Origin: Tautonia marina
GTDB lineage: Bacteria; Planctomycetota; Planctomycetia; Isosphaerales; Isosphaeraceae
Assembly: GCF_009177065.1 (NCBI RefSeq)
Contig: NZ_WEZF01000005.1
Span: 248,001 to 312,000, forward strand
Reading direction: 5' to 3'
DNA length: 64,000 nt
Under the pieces are notes generated by a model. The model searched no databases. It was not told the origin of the DNA and saw only the letters and a list, made by a program, of their open reading frames with translations. Positions 27,809-37,500 of the stretch are shown one piece after another. The number at the start of each line of letters is the position of its first letter. Positions within the stretch are counted from its first letter, which is position 1. A program made the position numbers and the translations under genes.

Positions 27809-27830
27809 GAAACCCCGGCATCGGGGTTTC
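27809..27830. terminator. Bidirectional hairpin between methyltransferase and cupin genes
   Basis: A perfect 9-bp stem (27809-27817 with 27822-27830) with a four-base loop lies 30 bases after the methyltransferase stop and about 55 bases beyond the convergent cupin stop. It may serve both transcripts. Only a broken T run follows. Confidence 0.6.
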
Positions 27831-27885
27831 GGGGTTTGGGACGAGCAGGTGGCAAGCCGTTTGAGCGACGAGGGCCCACGCCGAA

Positions 27886-28356
27886 TCAATGGGCGGGCAG
27901 ACGAATTTCGAGGCCGTAGCGGGGAGCGGCTTCGATCAAACGATCGATCTCTTGCTGTGAGGGAGGTGTCGGCTCGTCTCCGTCCGCCGCAGGCCGGCCA
28001 ACCTCCAGAAAGAACTGTTCGAGGCCGGCCGGCGTGGTCATGATCAGCATCCGGGCGGGAGTTTCCCCAACGTTGCGAAACCAGTGGAGACTTCCCCTGG
28101 CCAGGCTGATCCATGCGCCCGGATCGGGCCGGAAGGTCTGACCATCCGCGTGAAATTCGAGGCTCCCTTCGAGGATGTAGAACGCCTCGTCTTCACGATG
28201 ATGAAGGTGAGGAGGGGGACCGGATTGCGGAGAAACCCAGGCTTCGATCATCGAAAAGGCCCCTCCCGTATCGTCTCCCGAGGCCTTGATCGTATACCGA
28301 TCTCCCACGACCCAGATGGACGGGCCGTCCCCCGCTACGGTCATGCCGGTTCGCAT
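27886..28356 (-). CDS. Cupin-domain protein
   Basis: The product is about 156 aa. The two cupin motifs are present: PHLHHREDEAFYILEGSLEFHADG (His-His-Glu metal ligands, residues split by the usual spacing) and PGAWISLARGSLHWFRNVG (second His). This is a single-domain beta barrel that probably binds a divalent metal. Many such proteins are small dioxygenases or sugar or quercetin-binding enzymes; the sequence does not decide. ATG 28356 or 28344 are plausible starts; the longer frame to 28446 lacks support. Convergent with the methyltransferase gene. Confidence 0.82.
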   Translation of the reverse strand: MRTGMTVAGDGPSIWVVGDRYTIKASGDDTGGAFSMIEAWVSPQSGPPPHLHHREDEAFYILEGSLEFHADGQTFRPDPGAWISLARGSLHWFRNVGETPARMLIMTTPAGLEQFFLEVGRPAADGDEPTPPSQQEIDRLIEAAPRYGLEIRLPAH

Positions 28357-28694
28357 GGATTCGATCCCCTGAAGTCGGACGTTGCCATCGAGTGCGATGT
28401 CGGATGATTCTGCCGTCTCTGAATCATCGGCACCGCACCGCGACACCTGAAGGGTTGGAGAGATCGTCCGGCAGCGGGGTCCGATCCGTCAAGGGTCGTC
28501 CGGAACATGGCACCCTTCGACACCAAGGGGACCGGGAGGTTGCGGCGCGTCGGGCCCTCGGCGACACTCAGGCGACGAACGACACCGAGCCGACCTCGTC
28601 CGATCCTTTCGCCGAGCGTTCCGACGAGAGGCCGACCGGTCGAACGAACCCTGGGGTGTCGTCGATCCGAAGGCTCAACCAAGGACTTCACACC
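28357..28694. other. Divergent gap between cupin and DUF1080 genes
   Basis: These 338 bases are GC-rich and hold no supported gene. Promoters for both flanking genes must lie here, but I see no clear consensus boxes. Confidence 0.35.
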
Positions 28695-29417
28695 ATGTTT
28701 CAACTGACGATTGGTCTGGCCGGCCTGCTCGCCCTTGCTCCGGTGATTCCCAGCGATGAGCACTCCGAGGGAGTCTCGCAGGCGATCATCGACGGCACCG
28801 GACCGGGCTGGCGAGCTCTGGGTGAAGACGACTTCGTCAACGTCAATACCGACGACGACACCTGGTCGTTTGAAGGAAACCTGATCCGATGCACCGGGCA
28901 ACCGGTGGGCGTGACGCGAACCAAGGAACCGCTGACGAATTTCGAGCTGGTCGTGCGATGGCGTCACATGAAGCCGGCGGGGAACTCGGGGGTGTTCGTC
29001 TGGGCTCCGGCCGAGGCGCTCGAGGGGATTGCTCGAGGGACCTTGCCCCGAGGAGGGATTGAGGTGCAGGTCCTCGACCCCGCCTTTGCCACGCAGTACG
29101 AGGAACGCACCGGCCGCAAAGGGGATTGGTTCACCACGCACGGCGACGTCTTCCCGGTCGGCACCTCGACCTTGACGCCGTACGCGCCGACCTCTCCCGA
29201 TGGCTCGCGAGGCTTCCCGCGCGAGGAGCGAACCCTCGGCACCGGCGAGTGGAACCACTATTATATCCGAGCCATCAACGGAGAGGTTCGGCTCTGGGTC
29301 AACGGGCAGGAAGTCTCTGGAGGAATGAACGCTCAGCCGGCAACCGGCTACCTCTGCCTCGAATCCGAGGGGTCGCCGATCGAGTTCGAAGGGCTCCGCA
29401 TCCGGGAATTGCCGTGA
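28695..29417 (+). CDS. Secreted DUF1080 / 3-keto-disaccharide hydrolase-domain protein
   Basis: The product is 240 aa with a short signal peptide (MFQLTIGLAGLLALAPVIPS). The DUF1080 concanavalin-like fold is recognised from FELVVRWRHMKPAGNSGVFVWAP, GGIEVQVLDP, the GEWNHYYIRAINGEVRLWVNGQEV strand set and the closing GYLCLESEGSPIEFEGLRIREL. Some members hydrolyse 3-keto-glycosides, and planctomycetes have many copies. The substrate here is unknown. A strong terminator follows the stop. Confidence 0.88.
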   Translation: MFQLTIGLAGLLALAPVIPSDEHSEGVSQAIIDGTGPGWRALGEDDFVNVNTDDDTWSFEGNLIRCTGQPVGVTRTKEPLTNFELVVRWRHMKPAGNSGVFVWAPAEALEGIARGTLPRGGIEVQVLDPAFATQYEERTGRKGDWFTTHGDVFPVGTSTLTPYAPTSPDGSRGFPREERTLGTGEWNHYYIRAINGEVRLWVNGQEVSGGMNAQPATGYLCLESEGSPIEFEGLRIRELP

Positions 29418-29872
29418 TCCGGAGCGACTGAACCTCCACTCCGTCACCTCGGCGGGAACGATCCCCCCCCCAAGGACGATCGACCTTCTGAACCTTCCGG
29501 TGTTCACGATTCGAGGAGTCCTCGGCTCGTTTCGGCCACCGGAAGGTTTTTTTGTTTTCGTTAGGCGGTTCGAGCCTCGTCGCGCCGAAGTCTCCCTGGT
29601 CAGGCCACACCTTTGAACGGCCTGTCCAAGACGGAGGGTGGTCGAGTGTTTGGATTCGACAACGAGCTGTCAAGGAAAATCGGCGGCAGTCTACCGAGCG
29701 ATTCCCGTTCGTGATAAGTTATCTGTTCGTGATGGTGTTCAGCGTCAGGCTTGAAGCTCGACTCTTGGATGACACTTGATCGAATCTGACTCGTGGCATG
29801 CTTGCGTCTTGATCCCATCGTTGCGGTTCCCCGCCCCCCTTGAATGAACCGAGAGAGAGAGAGGATCGGTCG
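29418..29872. other. Gap with terminator, upstream of hppA
   Basis: The first part carries a strong terminator (listed separately). The remaining roughly 320 bases before the pyrophosphatase gene are moderately AT-rich (29640-29800) and probably hold its promoter. No gene is supported. Confidence 0.4.
29491..29553 (+). terminator. Rho-independent terminator with nested stem
   Basis: A perfect 12-bp stem (29491-29502 with 29537-29548) is followed by seven T (29547-29553). The loop contains a second small hairpin (GAGGA/TCCTC around 29513-29523). It lies 74 bases after the DUF1080 gene. This is one of the clearest terminators in the window. Confidence 0.85.
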
Positions 29873-31975
29873 ATGTTGACCTTTTCGTTGTTGATCGGCG
29901 TCGCGTTGCTGGCGCTGGTCTTCACCGTTCTGACCGCGCTGGCCGTTCTGAAACACAGCCCCGGCAATGATCGGATGCAGGAGATCTCGGGGTACATCCG
30001 TGATGGAGCCAAGGCGTTCCTCCACCGGGAATACAAGATTCTCGTACTGTTTGTCCTGGTCATTGCGATCTTGCTTGGCGTCTTCATTGCCTGGGGAACG
30101 GCCCTGTCGTTTGTCGTCGGAGCGGTGATCAGCGGCGTGGCGGGCAACATCGGCATGCAAATCGCCACTCGGGCGGCCGTTCGAACGACCGAAGCCGCCA
30201 AGACCAGCCTCAACGAAGCGCTCCACGTTGCGTTCCAGAGCGGCAGCGTCATGGGCTTGAGTGTCGTCGGCCTGGGATTACTGGGCATCTTGTGCCTTTA
30301 CCTGGGCTTTGGCGTCGAGGCGAACCGCGACCGCCTGGATTGGCTGCTCGGGTTCAGTTTCGGTGCGTCCGCGGTCGCCCTGTTCGCCCGTGTCGGCGGC
30401 GGGATCTTCACGAAGGCGGCCGACGTGGGGGCCGACCTCGTCGGCAAGGTCGAGGCGGGGATTCCCGAAGACGACCCGCGCAATCCGGCGGTGATTGCCG
30501 ATAACGTCGGTGACAATGTCGGCGACGTGGCGGGCATGGGGGCCGACCTGTTCGAGAGCTACGTCGGGAGCATCATCTCGGCCATGATCCTCGGCGCGAT
30601 CGCCTACGGGGCCGAGGGGGTTCTGTTCCCCCTGGCGATCTCGGCGGTCGGGATCGTCGCCAGCATTATCGGCACCTTCTTCGTCAAGACGAAGGACGAA
30701 GGGCACGTGAACGCAGCCCTGCACCGAGGGACCATCATCGCCTCGGTCATCGTGGCGATCGGCACCTTCCTGCTGGCGAAATACGAACTGGGCGATCTCA
30801 ACCTGTTCTGGGCGAGCCTGGCCGGACTGGCGGCCGGAGTGATCATCGGCCTCTTGACTGAATACTACACGAGCTACCAGTTCGGCCCGACGAAGGCGAT
30901 CAGCAACGCCTCGCTGACCGGTACGGCCACAAACATCATCGAAGGGCTTGCCGTCGGTATGCGGAGTACCGCCTGGCCGATCCTGGTCCTGTCGGTGGCC
31001 ATCGGCATTGCCTTCGCCATGGGAGGATTGTACGGCATCGCCATCGCGGCCGTCGGGATGCTCTCGACCCTCGGAATCTCGCTGGCCGTCGATGCGTACG
31101 GCCCGGTTGCCGACAATGCGGGCGGCATCGCTCAGATGGCCGCCCTCGACGAAAACGTCCGCCACACGACCGACGCCCTCGATTCGGCCGGCAACACCAC
31201 CGCAGCGATCGGCAAGGGGTTTGCGATCGGCTCGGCGGCCCTGACCGCACTGGCCCTGTTCAGCGCCTTCACCACTGAGTCGGGGCTCACCGGAATCAAC
31301 CTCTCGGAACCCAAGGTGGTCATCGGTGTCCTGATCGGAGCGATGCTACCGTTCCTGTTCAGCAGCATGGCGATGACGGCGGTGGGCCGGGCCGCCTTTG
31401 CAATGGTCGAGGAAGTGCGTCGGCAGTTCCACGAGATCCCCGGCCTGATGGAAGGCACCGGGATTGCCGACCACGCCCGTTGCGTCGACATCGCCACCAA
31501 GGGAGCTCTCCGGGAGATGATCCTTCCCGGCCTCCTCGCTGTGTTCGCTCCGGTGGCGATGGGCTTGATCCTCGGGATCGAAGCCCTTGGCGGCATGCTC
31601 GCCGGCACGCTTGCCAGCGGTGTGATGCTCGCCTTGATGATGTCGAACTCCGGTGGAGCCTGGGACAATGCCAAGAAGTACATCGAAACCGGGAAGCACG
31701 GCGGCAAGGGAAGCAACGCTCACAAGGCCTCGGTCGTCGGCGACACCGTCGGCGACCCGTTCAAGGACACCGCCGGGCCGAGCCTGAACATCCTGATCAA
31801 GCTCATGAGTATCGTCGCCCTGGTTTTCGTGCCGGTCTTCGTCGACTTCGGGAGCCTGATCGGCGACCGCCTGATTGAACCAACGCGTCCCTCGGTCGAA
31901 TCCTCCGTCTTGCTGGACGTTCCCGCCGAGGACGCAGAGGTCGCTCCCGTTCCCGAGGTACTCAACCCCGAGTGA
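29873..31975 (+). CDS. hppA: Membrane-bound ion-pumping pyrophosphatase
   Basis: This 700-aa integral membrane enzyme hydrolyses PPi and pumps H+ or Na+ across the membrane. The PPi/Mg site is visible: [19 protein letters not shown] and, near the C-terminus, [17 protein letters not shown]. The [10 protein letters not shown] segment has Ala where K+-independent enzymes have Lys, so it belongs to the K+-dependent group. About 15 or 16 TM helices are expected. Whether H+ or Na+ is moved cannot be decided by eye. A short acidic C-terminal tail follows the last helix. ATG 29873 has GAGG about 8 bases upstream. Confidence 0.96.
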   Translation: MLTFSLLIGVALLALVFTVLTALAVLKHSPGNDRMQEISGYIRDGAKAFLHREYKILVLFVLVIAILLGVFIAWGTALSFVVGAVISGVAGNIGMQIATRAAVRTTEAAKTSLNEALHVAFQSGSVMGLSVVGLGLLGILCLYLGFGVEANRDRLDWLLGFSFGASAVALFARVGGGIFTKAADVGADLVGKVEAGIPEDDPRNPAVIADNVGDNVGDVAGMGADLFESYVGSIISAMILGAIAYGAEGVLFPLAISAVGIVASIIGTFFVKTKDEGHVNAALHRGTIIASVIVAIGTFLLAKYELGDLNLFWASLAGLAAGVIIGLLTEYYTSYQFGPTKAISNASLTGTATNIIEGLAVGMRSTAWPILVLSVAIGIAFAMGGLYGIAIAAVGMLSTLGISLAVDAYGPVADNAGGIAQMAALDENVRHTTDALDSAGNTTAAIGKGFAIGSAALTALALFSAFTTESGLTGINLSEPKVVIGVLIGAMLPFLFSSMAMTAVGRAAFAMVEEVRRQFHEIPGLMEGTGIADHARCVDIATKGALREMILPGLLAVFAPVAMGLILGIEALGGMLAGTLASGVMLALMMSNSGGAWDNAKKYIETGKHGGKGSNAHKASVVGDTVGDPFKDTAGPSLNILIKLMSIVALVFVPVFVDFGSLIGDRLIEPTRPSVESSVLLDVPAEDAEVAPVPEVLNPE

Positions 31976-31996
31976 TCCGATCCGAAATGCCCCGGC

Positions 31997-32030
31997 CCGT
32001 TGACGGATGAATCAAGGCATCCGTCAACGG
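31997..32030. terminator. Bidirectional terminator hairpin
   Basis: A perfect 13-bp stem (31997-32009 with 32018-32030) with an 8-base loop lies 21 bases after hppA and just beyond the convergent M61 peptidase gene. It is well placed to stop both transcripts. Confidence 0.7.
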
Positions 32031-32047
32031 TGAGCCCTTGGTCGAAT

Positions 32048-33907
32048 TTACTCTCCGAGCCATCGAGAGCGGCGGGCGATCTGCTCGTCGGTCGCCTCGG
32101 GATCGGCCTCGATGCGATAATGGTCGGGGGGCGAGGCAACAAGGGTCACGTCAAGCCGCATCAATTGCTCTCGACGAGCGATCAGTACCGAGACGGTTTC
32201 GCCCGGGGGGTACTGACCCACCCGTTTCGTAAATCCGTCGGGTGGAACCCGCAGATCGCCGATGGCCAGGATCTCATCGCCGACGTTGAAGCCGGCCTCG
32301 AATCCAGGTGTCTCTCGCTTCACGGCGGAGACAACCAGGCGGCCGCCATCGGTTTTGGTTTCCAGGCCGATCCAGCCCCGGTCCGGGTCGGTGGTCGAGC
32401 CGTCTTCGGGTGCTTCTGGCTTTTCGATCGGCACAAAACGAAGGCCGAACCAGTCAAGCGCCGGCTCGTAGTCGAGTTCCTCGGTCGATCGCAATGCCCG
32501 AGCGAACCAGGGGTCGAGATCGACCCCGGCAACCTCCGTGACCACACTCAGGAACTGCTCGGACGAGAAACCCGACTCCCCCGAATAGCGCTCGAAGGCC
32601 CGTCGCATCACGTCGTCGAGACTCCTGGCGTCGTTGGTGGCGCGGCGGATCTCGGCGTCCAGCAGGAAGGCGACGACCGCCCCTTTCGTGTAGTAACTGA
32701 TGGAAGTGTTTGCCGAGTTCTCGTCGCGGCGATAGAGCTTGATCCAGGCATCGAAGGAAGATTCTTCGAGCGGATGGACGAGTCGGCCGGGGTTTTCGTG
32801 CAGACGCTGGATGTCGTTCTTCGGGCGGTCGTCTCCCGAACCGGGGCGGGGCGGATCACCCGCCAGAAGCTCCTTCACCGAGCAAAGGCCGGCCCTCTTC
32901 ACAAAGAGGCGATCATAATAGCTTGTGATCCCTTCAGCGACCCAGAGGCTCCGGGTATGCACCTCCTTCTCGTAGTCGAAGGGTCCCAGCTCGACCGGCC
33001 GTAGCCGCTTGACATTCCAGGTGTGAAAGTATTCGTGACTGACCAGATAGAGCCAGTTCAGATAGGTCGACCGGCTCCGAGTTGCCCATCGGCTGCTCAT
33101 CAGGACCGTCGAGTTCCGGTGCTCCAGTCCACCCCCTGAGCCGGTCAGGAGGTTGAAGAAGACGTACCGGTCGTAGGGCAACGAGCCCCAGAAATCTCGC
33201 TGCGTGCGGACGATCGTTTCGACATCACGCGCCGATCGGGGGCCATCCCAGATTCCCGCCTCTCCTTCGTTGACGAGCAGGTGGGGGATTCCGTCCACCT
33301 CGAACTCGTACACGTCGGGATTGCCGGCGTAGATCGGCGAATCCACCAGAATCTCGTAGTTCTCGGCCACATAATGATGGGGAGCCCCCCCGGGAGCATC
33401 GGGCAAGCCGGTAATCGATCGGGACCAGTCGGGATGAAGTTCGAGGGTGACTTCGTGCGGTCGGGGGGGAGAATCTGCTGGGCTCAAGAAGGTCGGAGCG
33501 CCGTTGATCATGGCAAAGGAGGCATCGATCCAGTTCGTCTGAACCCCCATCTCCCGGCCATAAACGCGGTAAGACACGATGACACGATCGAGTCCGTCCG
33601 CATCGATGCTCCAGCGGTTTTTCCGCACCTTCCGAACCGCGAGCGGCGTACCCTCGGAATCACGAGCGGCCACGGCCTCCACGTGCCGCGAAAATTCCCG
33701 GATCAGGTACGAACCGGGCGTCCAGGTGGCCATGAACAGTTCAAGACTTGGGCGGCCGTCGGTCGGCACCTCGGCCTCGACCTCGACGTAGTGCGTCCGA
33801 GCCTCGGGGAACCGGAGCACGTAGCGGACGGGGGTCGGTGTCTCGTCGGCAATCGTGGGTATTGGCATGATCAGAATCGCAAGACAGGCAACTTGAAGGG
33901 TTCTCAC
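32048..33907 (-). CDS. M61-family peptidase with PDZ domain
   Basis: This 619-aa protein resembles M61 glycyl aminopeptidases. It has a signal peptide (residues 1-20), an N-terminal beta domain ([16 protein letters not shown], typical of the family), the zinc motif HEYFH (291-295) within [15 protein letters not shown], and a downstream Glu in [12 protein letters not shown] (Glu325). A C-terminal PDZ domain (about 505-600, [16 protein letters not shown] onward) probably binds peptide ends. The start is GTG at 33907. It probably acts in the periplasm. Convergent with hppA, sharing the terminator. Confidence 0.92.
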   Translation of the reverse strand: MRTLQVACLAILIMPIPTIADETPTPVRYVLRFPEARTHYVEVEAEVPTDGRPSLELFMATWTPGSYLIREFSRHVEAVAARDSEGTPLAVRKVRKNRWSIDADGLDRVIVSYRVYGREMGVQTNWIDASFAMINGAPTFLSPADSPPRPHEVTLELHPDWSRSITGLPDAPGGAPHHYVAENYEILVDSPIYAGNPDVYEFEVDGIPHLLVNEGEAGIWDGPRSARDVETIVRTQRDFWGSLPYDRYVFFNLLTGSGGGLEHRNSTVLMSSRWATRSRSTYLNWLYLVSHEYFHTWNVKRLRPVELGPFDYEKEVHTRSLWVAEGITSYYDRLFVKRAGLCSVKELLAGDPPRPGSGDDRPKNDIQRLHENPGRLVHPLEESSFDAWIKLYRRDENSANTSISYYTKGAVVAFLLDAEIRRATNDARSLDDVMRRAFERYSGESGFSSEQFLSVVTEVAGVDLDPWFARALRSTEELDYEPALDWFGLRFVPIEKPEAPEDGSTTDPDRGWIGLETKTDGGRLVVSAVKRETPGFEAGFNVGDEILAIGDLRVPPDGFTKRVGQYPPGETVSVLIARREQLMRLDVTLVASPPDHYRIEADPEATDEQIARRSRWLGE

Positions 33908-34017
33908 GGGCTCGGGTTCCTCCGAGGCAATCGGCCAGGGTCGAGAAGCTTGACGCGTCAGGAGAGGAACGGTTCCGCCCCATGATGCTCAAGACCCGTG
34001 CCTCGGAGCAATCCGCT

Positions 34018-34527
34018 TCAGCCGCCGATCTCCGCCACCTTGGCGGCGATCAGGCGGTCGATTTCGGCGACAGCGGCGTCGGTGGCCTCCTGAACAGCGC
34101 GTTCAGAGCCTCGCCCTCTGGCGGCGATTTGCTTCCGGGCGTCCTGCCGGATCATCCGAACGGCAACCTTGGCCTGATCGCCGAGTGATCGGACATGGCG
34201 GCATACCTCCTGTTTCTGCTCCCCGCTGATCGGCGGAACCGTCACGCGGATGGTCGTTTTGTCCATCGCGTAGGCCGAAATCCTGGCCTCGTTCAGGGCT
34301 TTGACCACGGCCGGCACCACCGCAGGGTCGAACGGTCGAATCAGCAACTGATCTGCGCGACCCGAGACCGACGCCAGCCGATTGATCGGCAACGAGTTGC
34401 CCTGGACCGAAACACGCACGCTTCCCACCATGCCCGCGTCGACCGTACCCGATCGGATCCCCACCAGTTGCTCGGCCAGGTGGCGGACGGTTCGGGTCAT
34501 CCTCGGCTTCCAGTCGTTCATGAGCAT
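34018..34527 (-). CDS. frr: Ribosome recycling factor-like protein, divergent
   Basis: The product is about 169 aa. The RRF fold is recognised from NSLPINRLASVS, TTIRVTVPPISGEQKQEV, and VAVRMIRQDARKQI (the Arg-rich helix). RRF separates post-termination ribosomes together with EF-G. The usual IRTGRAS segment reads IRSGTVD, and the domain I tip is also altered, so this may be a second, specialised copy rather than the main factor. It is not in the pyrH-frr context usual for the housekeeping gene. ATG 34527 or 34521 fits the family start; the frame extends upstream without family match. Confidence 0.75.
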   Translation of the reverse strand: MLMNDWKPRMTRTVRHLAEQLVGIRSGTVDAGMVGSVRVSVQGNSLPINRLASVSGRADQLLIRPFDPAVVPAVVKALNEARISAYAMDKTTIRVTVPPISGEQKQEVCRHVRSLGDQAKVAVRMIRQDARKQIAARGRGSERAVQEATDAAVAEIDRLIAAKVAEIGG

Positions 34528-34711
34528 TCGAAAGGGCTGGGCGAAACGGTACACTGGTCGGAGAATCCATCCGACGCCTCGGCTCAATGGTATCCGGATC
34601 ACCGTCCGACGGCACCCTCGCGCCTCTCGGGAACGCGAACCTGGATCGCCTCGAATTTCTCTTGGATCTCAACGAGCCAATGGGACGTGATTGAACGAAA
34701 GGAACAACGCC

Positions 34712-35110
34712 ATGTCCATCGTCGCTCAGATGCGAACGCAGTTGAAAGACTCAATGAAGGCCCGCGACGCCGTTCGAACCAACTTCCTGCGCTACTGGAT
34801 CGCGCAGCTCACCACCGGCAGCGGCGAGGAGGTGGCGGACGAGCAGGCGATCAAGAAAATGCGAGCGATGCTCAAGGAAGCCCGAGGCGGCCAGACTTCG
34901 TTCAGCCCCGAGGAAGTCGCCCTGATCGAGGAATGGGTTCCGCCAACCCTCGACCGCTCCCAGATCGGTCTGGAGCTCGCCCCCGTTGCCGATCAGATCA
35001 AGGCCGCCCCGAAGGACGGTCAGGCCATGGGGATCGCCATGAAGTCCCTCGCCGGGAAACCCGTCGAGGCCGACGACGTGAAGGCCGTCATCGCCGAGCT
35101 GCGAGGGTGA
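34712..35110 (+). CDS. GatB/YqeY domain protein
   Basis: This 132-aa protein matches the YqeY family, which resembles the C-terminal tRNA-binding domain of GatB. Visible family segments are RTQLKDSMKARDAVRTNFLRYW, ALIEEWVPPTLDRSQI and GQAMGIAMKSLAGKPVEADDVKAVI. YqeY homologues are thought to act in tRNA-dependent amidation or tRNA handling, but the role is not firmly established. AAGGA lies about 9 bases before ATG 34712. It is divergent from the RRF-like gene and convergent with a thioredoxin gene, 2 bases from its stop. Confidence 0.88.
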   Translation: MSIVAQMRTQLKDSMKARDAVRTNFLRYWIAQLTTGSGEEVADEQAIKKMRAMLKEARGGQTSFSPEEVALIEEWVPPTLDRSQIGLELAPVADQIKAAPKDGQAMGIAMKSLAGKPVEADDVKAVIAELRG

Positions 35111-35112
35111 TC

Positions 35113-35448
35113 CTAATCGGCCGGATCAAAACCGGGGTTCACGAGCGCTGCGAACCCCTCCCGCAGTTCATCCGGATCGGGCCGTGAAACCTGGCAAATC
35201 ACCTCGCCATCGCGGAGAAAGACGAACGTCGGCCAGAGCTTGACCCGGAATGATCTGCCGAGCGGGCGGCCAGGTCCGTCCTCGATGGGAATGTGGATGA
35301 TCTCCGGGTGAGCGTCGAGCAGGGCATCACGCTTGGGTGCGGTCGCCTGACAGTGGCCGCACCACGACGCCCCGAATTCGAGCAGGACGAGGCCCTTCAT
35401 TTGGTCCACCTCGTCTCGGGTCGGTTCGCGGTCGAAAGAGGTGCTCAT
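35113..35448 (-). CDS. Thioredoxin-like protein
   Basis: This 111-aa thioredoxin-fold protein has the active site WCGHC in FGASWCGHCQATAP and the cis-Pro in VKLWPTFVFLRDG. The CGHC (rather than CGPC) active site resembles disulfide-isomerase-like members. No signal peptide is visible, so it is cytoplasmic. The STAS-domain gene is 26 bases upstream on the same strand, so they are probably co-transcribed. Confidence 0.85.
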   Translation of the reverse strand: MSTSFDREPTRDEVDQMKGLVLLEFGASWCGHCQATAPKRDALLDAHPEIIHIPIEDGPGRPLGRSFRVKLWPTFVFLRDGEVICQVSRPDPDELREGFAALVNPGFDPAD

Positions 35449-35474
35449 CGCAAGGAACCTCTCGGGCCTGCCGG

Positions 35475-35855
35475 TCAAGAAGAGGGCAGTTCGTCGGCGT
35501 TCCCCTCCGGTTCGGAAGGGCCGAAGGAGGCGATCGCCTCGGGGACCGTGCGGTAGAGGTCCCAGTGAGCGTCCATCTGCATTGTTTCGAGAACCTCCAT
35601 CGTCGATCGGCCGACCCGGGCGAACACAACCTCACCGGATCGTTTCCGGATCTGTCGCGTCAGGGTCATCAGCAATCCCAGCGCCGACGGTCCCAGCGGG
35701 CCAACCCCGCTTAGCTCGAAGATGAATCTCCGGTGGCCCGCGTCGAGCAGGGCGTCGAGATCGCGGGAGGCATCATGAAGGCTGGCGTCGTGGATGACAC
35801 CCGCCAGGTTCCCGACGACCGTCACACCGTGGTCCATTCGGTAGTCGATCGGCAT
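35475..35855 (-). CDS. STAS-domain protein (anti-sigma factor antagonist-like)
   Basis: This protein of about 126 aa has a STAS fold of the SpoIIAA/RsbV type: GVTVVGNLAGVI, FIFELSGVGPLGPSALGLLMTLTRQIRKRSGEVVFARVG. The conserved Ser that is phosphorylated in partner-switching proteins may correspond to the Ser in GPSALG, but the motif is altered from DSSGLG. No anti-sigma kinase gene is adjacent. GGGAGG lies 8 bases before ATG 35855, which decides the start. Confidence 0.78.
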   Translation of the reverse strand: MPIDYRMDHGVTVVGNLAGVIHDASLHDASRDLDALLDAGHRRFIFELSGVGPLGPSALGLLMTLTRQIRKRSGEVVFARVGRSTMEVLETMQMDAHWDLYRTVPEAIASFGPSEPEGNADELPSS

Positions 35856-36038
35856 GGGTGTTCCTCCCATTTTGCTGGAGCCGACAAGGCCCATTGAACC
35901 CCGAGTGTCCAAAACGCACAATCAATGCCGTACCGCGAAGCCCGCGATGCGAGCTGATCGAGGTCGATCAGGCAGCCACCAGACCGGGCCGGATTCCCCA
36001 TCGTACGGGAGTCCCGAGGCGAACGGGAGAGCGATCGG

Positions 36039-36869
36039 ATGGATCATGCCGGCAAACGGGACAAGGCGACGAACGCGCCGGCTCCTGGCCCCAAGATGAT
36101 CACGGCCGACAAGTCCGGATGGCCGACACACGCCGTCCATGCCTTGATCCGCTGGAAGCTCCGCGGGCACTTTCACGGGATCCATGCCCAGGGGCTCGGC
36201 TCGCTTCGAAAGGCGATCGACGACGATCCGACCGGCGTTCTGTTCCTGGCCAATCATTCCAGCTGGTGGGATTTCTTCATGGCCCACTGGATCAATGTGA
36301 CGGTTCCCGTCGATGGGTACGGGATGACCGAGCACTCGAATATGATCAAGTACGGATTCTTCAAGCGCATCGGCGCCTATTCGGTCGATCGAAACGATCC
36401 AGGGTCGGTCCGAGCCTCGCTGGATTACACGGCCGACTTGCTCCGGCGTCCGAGGGCCGGGGTCTGGCTGTTTCCGCAGGGGACAATCGCTTGCAACGAC
36501 GTTCGCCCGCTGGAGTTCCAGGGAGGGCTGCGGCTCTTGCTTCGTCGCGCCGGGCGTTTGCGGATTGTCCCCGTCGCCCTGCGGTTCGAATACTGGCAGG
36601 ACGAGCGGCCCGAGGCATTCGCCCGGTTCGGGACTCCTGGCTGGGCCGATCGCTCCGAACGGTCGGGGGTAATTGAGCGCTGGCAATCGCGTCTGACCGA
36701 TGAACTGGATGCCCTGACGGCCGATGTCCTCACTCAGGACGCCACGCGGTTTGAGCCGATTCTGTCGGGCCAGGGGTCGATCAACGAGCGCTACGCCCGG
36801 TTTCGCTCGCGCTTCGGAGGGCCTCCGGCCGACTATTCGACCGCCCGGAAGCCTCAAGGGGGATCATAG
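36039..36869 (+). CDS. 1-acyl-glycerol-3-phosphate acyltransferase-like protein
   Basis: This 276-aa protein belongs to the PlsC/LPLAT superfamily. The catalytic H-x4-D motif is in NHSSWWDFFMAHW, followed by the FFKRIGAYSVDR block. The usual glycerophosphate-binding EGTR block reads FPQGTIACND, so the acceptor may not be lysophosphatidate. An acceptor such as a glycolipid or carotenoid sugar is possible. No strong transmembrane helix is seen. The 3' end overlaps the convergent yidD gene by 16 bases. Confidence 0.82.
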   Translation: MDHAGKRDKATNAPAPGPKMITADKSGWPTHAVHALIRWKLRGHFHGIHAQGLGSLRKAIDDDPTGVLFLANHSSWWDFFMAHWINVTVPVDGYGMTEHSNMIKYGFFKRIGAYSVDRNDPGSVRASLDYTADLLRRPRAGVWLFPQGTIACNDVRPLEFQGGLRLLLRRAGRLRIVPVALRFEYWQDERPEAFARFGTPGWADRSERSGVIERWQSRLTDELDALTADVLTQDATRFEPILSGQGSINERYARFRSRFGGPPADYSTARKPQGGS

Positions 36870-37096
36870 CCACCGGGATGCCACGGATGGCAGCGGAGCA
36901 GCCGGCCGGTTCCTTTCCAGAGCCCACGAACCAGGCCATACTTGCGTAAAGCTCCGACCATGTAACGGCTGCAACTGGGCTCGAACCGACAGGCATTGCC
37001 GATCAAGGGGGAGAGGAGCAACTGATAGACCCGGATCAGCAGGCAGAGCCCCTCCACGGCAATTCGGCCGGGCCATTGCCAGGGTCGCAGCCTCAT
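36854..37096 (-). CDS. yidD: Membrane protein insertion efficiency factor YidD
   Basis: This 80-aa protein shows the complete YidD pattern: LIRVYQLLLSPLIGNACRFEPSCSRY, then ALRKYGLVRGLWKGTGRLLRCHPWHPGGYDPP with the paired Cys. YidD helps YidC-dependent membrane protein insertion. The start overlaps the rnpA stop by four bases (ATGA). It is the last gene of a minus-strand run that begins with dnaJ. Confidence 0.96.
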   Translation of the reverse strand: MRLRPWQWPGRIAVEGLCLLIRVYQLLLSPLIGNACRFEPSCSRYMVGALRKYGLVRGLWKGTGRLLRCHPWHPGGYDPP

Positions 37097-37500
37097 GGCA
37101 AGGTCTCGGGGGCGGGACGAGGATCGCGAGGGCGTGATCTTGCTCGGTCCCTCGCCAGTCGACCGGCGACCGCGTTGGCCAGGTGGGGCAAGGATCGGTT
37201 CGCCTGTTCGAAGGTCAGGGCGGGGCCTCGGGGCACGATCACCAGATCGACTCCGGCGGGAAGGACCTCCTTGTTCAGGCGAAAGGCTTCCCGGATCAGG
37301 CGTTTGACCCGGTTGCGGTCGGTCGCCTTGCGGACCCGTTTCCGGCCGACGGAGATGCCGAGCCTCGGATAGTCGAGGCCATTCTCTGCGCCATAGACGA
37401 TCAGGGCCTCATCCGAGGCGGATCGACGGCGATCGAACGCTCGTCGAAAATCAGCCGGGCGAGCAATGCGTTCGTGAGGGCGAAAGGTCGCGGCGGTCAT
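37093..37500 (-). CDS. rnpA: Ribonuclease P protein component
   Basis: This 135-aa basic protein is the protein subunit of RNase P, which matures tRNA 5' ends. The signature block RLGISVGRKRVRKATDRNRVKRLIREAFR is clear, preceded by RIARPADFRRAFDRRR. It overlaps yidD at its end and the upstream membrane-protein gene at its start, each by four bases (ATGA), so translation of the three is coupled. The usual upstream neighbour rpmH is not present here. Confidence 0.96.
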   Translation of the reverse strand: MTAATFRPHERIARPADFRRAFDRRRSASDEALIVYGAENGLDYPRLGISVGRKRVRKATDRNRVKRLIREAFRLNKEVLPAGVDLVIVPRGPALTFEQANRSLPHLANAVAGRLARDRARSRPRDPRPAPETLP

